Below, in pieces: positions 63,771 through 64,000 of a DNA stretch of 64,000 nucleotides. Each line of letters opens with the position of its first letter. Positions within the stretch are counted from its first letter, which is position 1. A program made the position numbers and the translations under genes. The DNA comes from Aureivirga sp. CE67 (GTDB lineage: Bacteria > Bacteroidota > Bacteroidia > Flavobacteriales > Flavobacteriaceae), in NCBI RefSeq assembly GCF_015767245.1, contig NZ_JADOTV010000013.1:1-64000 (forward strand), read 5' to 3'. Below the pieces are notes generated by a model. The model was not told the origin of the DNA. It worked only from the letters and a program-made list of their open reading frames with translations, and searched no databases.

Positions 63771-64000
63771 ATGAAAAAATTAATCTTTGCTTTCTTGTTT
63801 TTGTTGAGTATTGCAACAATGAATGCGCAGGAAAAAGGAACAAGTCAAATTAATGTAGGTTACGGAATTTTATCTTCAAACTGGATTATTGATTCTTTTT
63901 CAGAAATCATCACCTACCCTGCTTCTTTAGGAACAATTACTTATGACAATGAAAATACTTCGGGTACTATTTTTATAAACTATAAATACGCTGTGCAAGA
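63771..64000 (+). CDS. Partial exported, probably outer-membrane beta-barrel protein
   Basis: The first 76 codons are open to the window edge. KLIFAFLFLLSIATMNAQ is a signal peptide (cleavage after NAQ). The mature start EKGTSQINVGYGILSSNW, with alternating Gly and aromatic residues, looks like the first strand of an outer-membrane beta-barrel. The rest lies beyond the window. Confidence 0.65.
   Translation, partial: MKKLIFAFLFLLSIATMNAQEKGTSQINVGYGILSSNWIIDSFSEIITYPASLGTITYDNENTSGTIFINYKYAVQ

Overview
The window is low-GC, gene-dense bacterial DNA from a member of the Bacteroidota, most probably Flavobacteriia. The evidence is a type IX secretion C-terminal sorting domain, TAnnTTTG-type -7 promoter boxes, weak Shine-Dalgarno sites, DUF2461, DUF4184 and DUF559 families, a cytochrome c-fused copper nitrite reductase, and short intergenic repeats of the CACCCCTAACCCC and TGAGCGGAGTCGAAGG types. 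No rRNA, tRNA, CRISPR array, integrase or transposase gene was recognised.

Layout. 0.2-3.9 kb: a two-gene unit of a large protein joining a GTPase-like P-loop domain to an ABC/PtuA-like ATPase, plus a PtuB-like HNH nuclease (Septu-like defence candidate). 3.9-10.1 kb: a MarR-controlled RND efflux operon (marR, adaptor, pump, TolC) with a palindromic operator. 10.2-13.6 kb: two small membrane proteins with PH-like tails, a VOC protein, a small exported protein and a sterol-desaturase-family hydroxylase, with two non-coding elements between them. 13.8-19.5 kb: a second efflux operon (TolC, EmrA-like, EmrB-like) followed by an acetolactate synthase-like enzyme. 19.6-23.4 kb: a secreted fibronectin type III protein with a T9SS signal. 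23.7-33.5 kb: DUF2461 and DUF2071 proteins, a cluster of three leucine-rich-repeat genes plus a remnant, and three lesser-known genes.

33.5-44.3 kb is an anaerobic/denitrification module: nrdG, nrdD, nirK-cytochrome c, an FGE-like protein, SCO, norC, norB, norQ and norD. It makes deoxynucleotides without oxygen and reduces nitrite to NO and NO to N2O. The module is bracketed by a perfect 49-bp direct repeat containing a terminator hairpin. A truncated haemoglobin, probably dealing with NO, lies just outside. TGAT-N4-ATCA (FNR/CRP-type) palindromes precede nrdG, nirK and the globin.

44.9-55.3 kb is a defence operon on the minus strand: type I restriction-modification (hsdR, hsdM, hsdS), then a PtuA-like ATPase, an HNH protein, a GIY-YIG protein and a PD-(D/E)XK protein. 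55.3-57.4 kb is rich in repeats: an array with a 21-bp period, a 23-bp array, a helical protein of unknown function, and a DUF559 nuclease gene between two nearly identical inverted-repeat elements. 57.4-64 kb: a giant TPR protein, a small Cys-rich lipoprotein, a patatin phospholipase, ornithine aminotransferase, and the start of an outer-membrane-type protein cut by the window edge.

The best candidates for undescribed biology are the GTPase-ATPase fusion with its HNH partner, the four-gene nuclease block behind the type I system, the 21-bp repeat array, and the repeat-flanked DUF559 gene.
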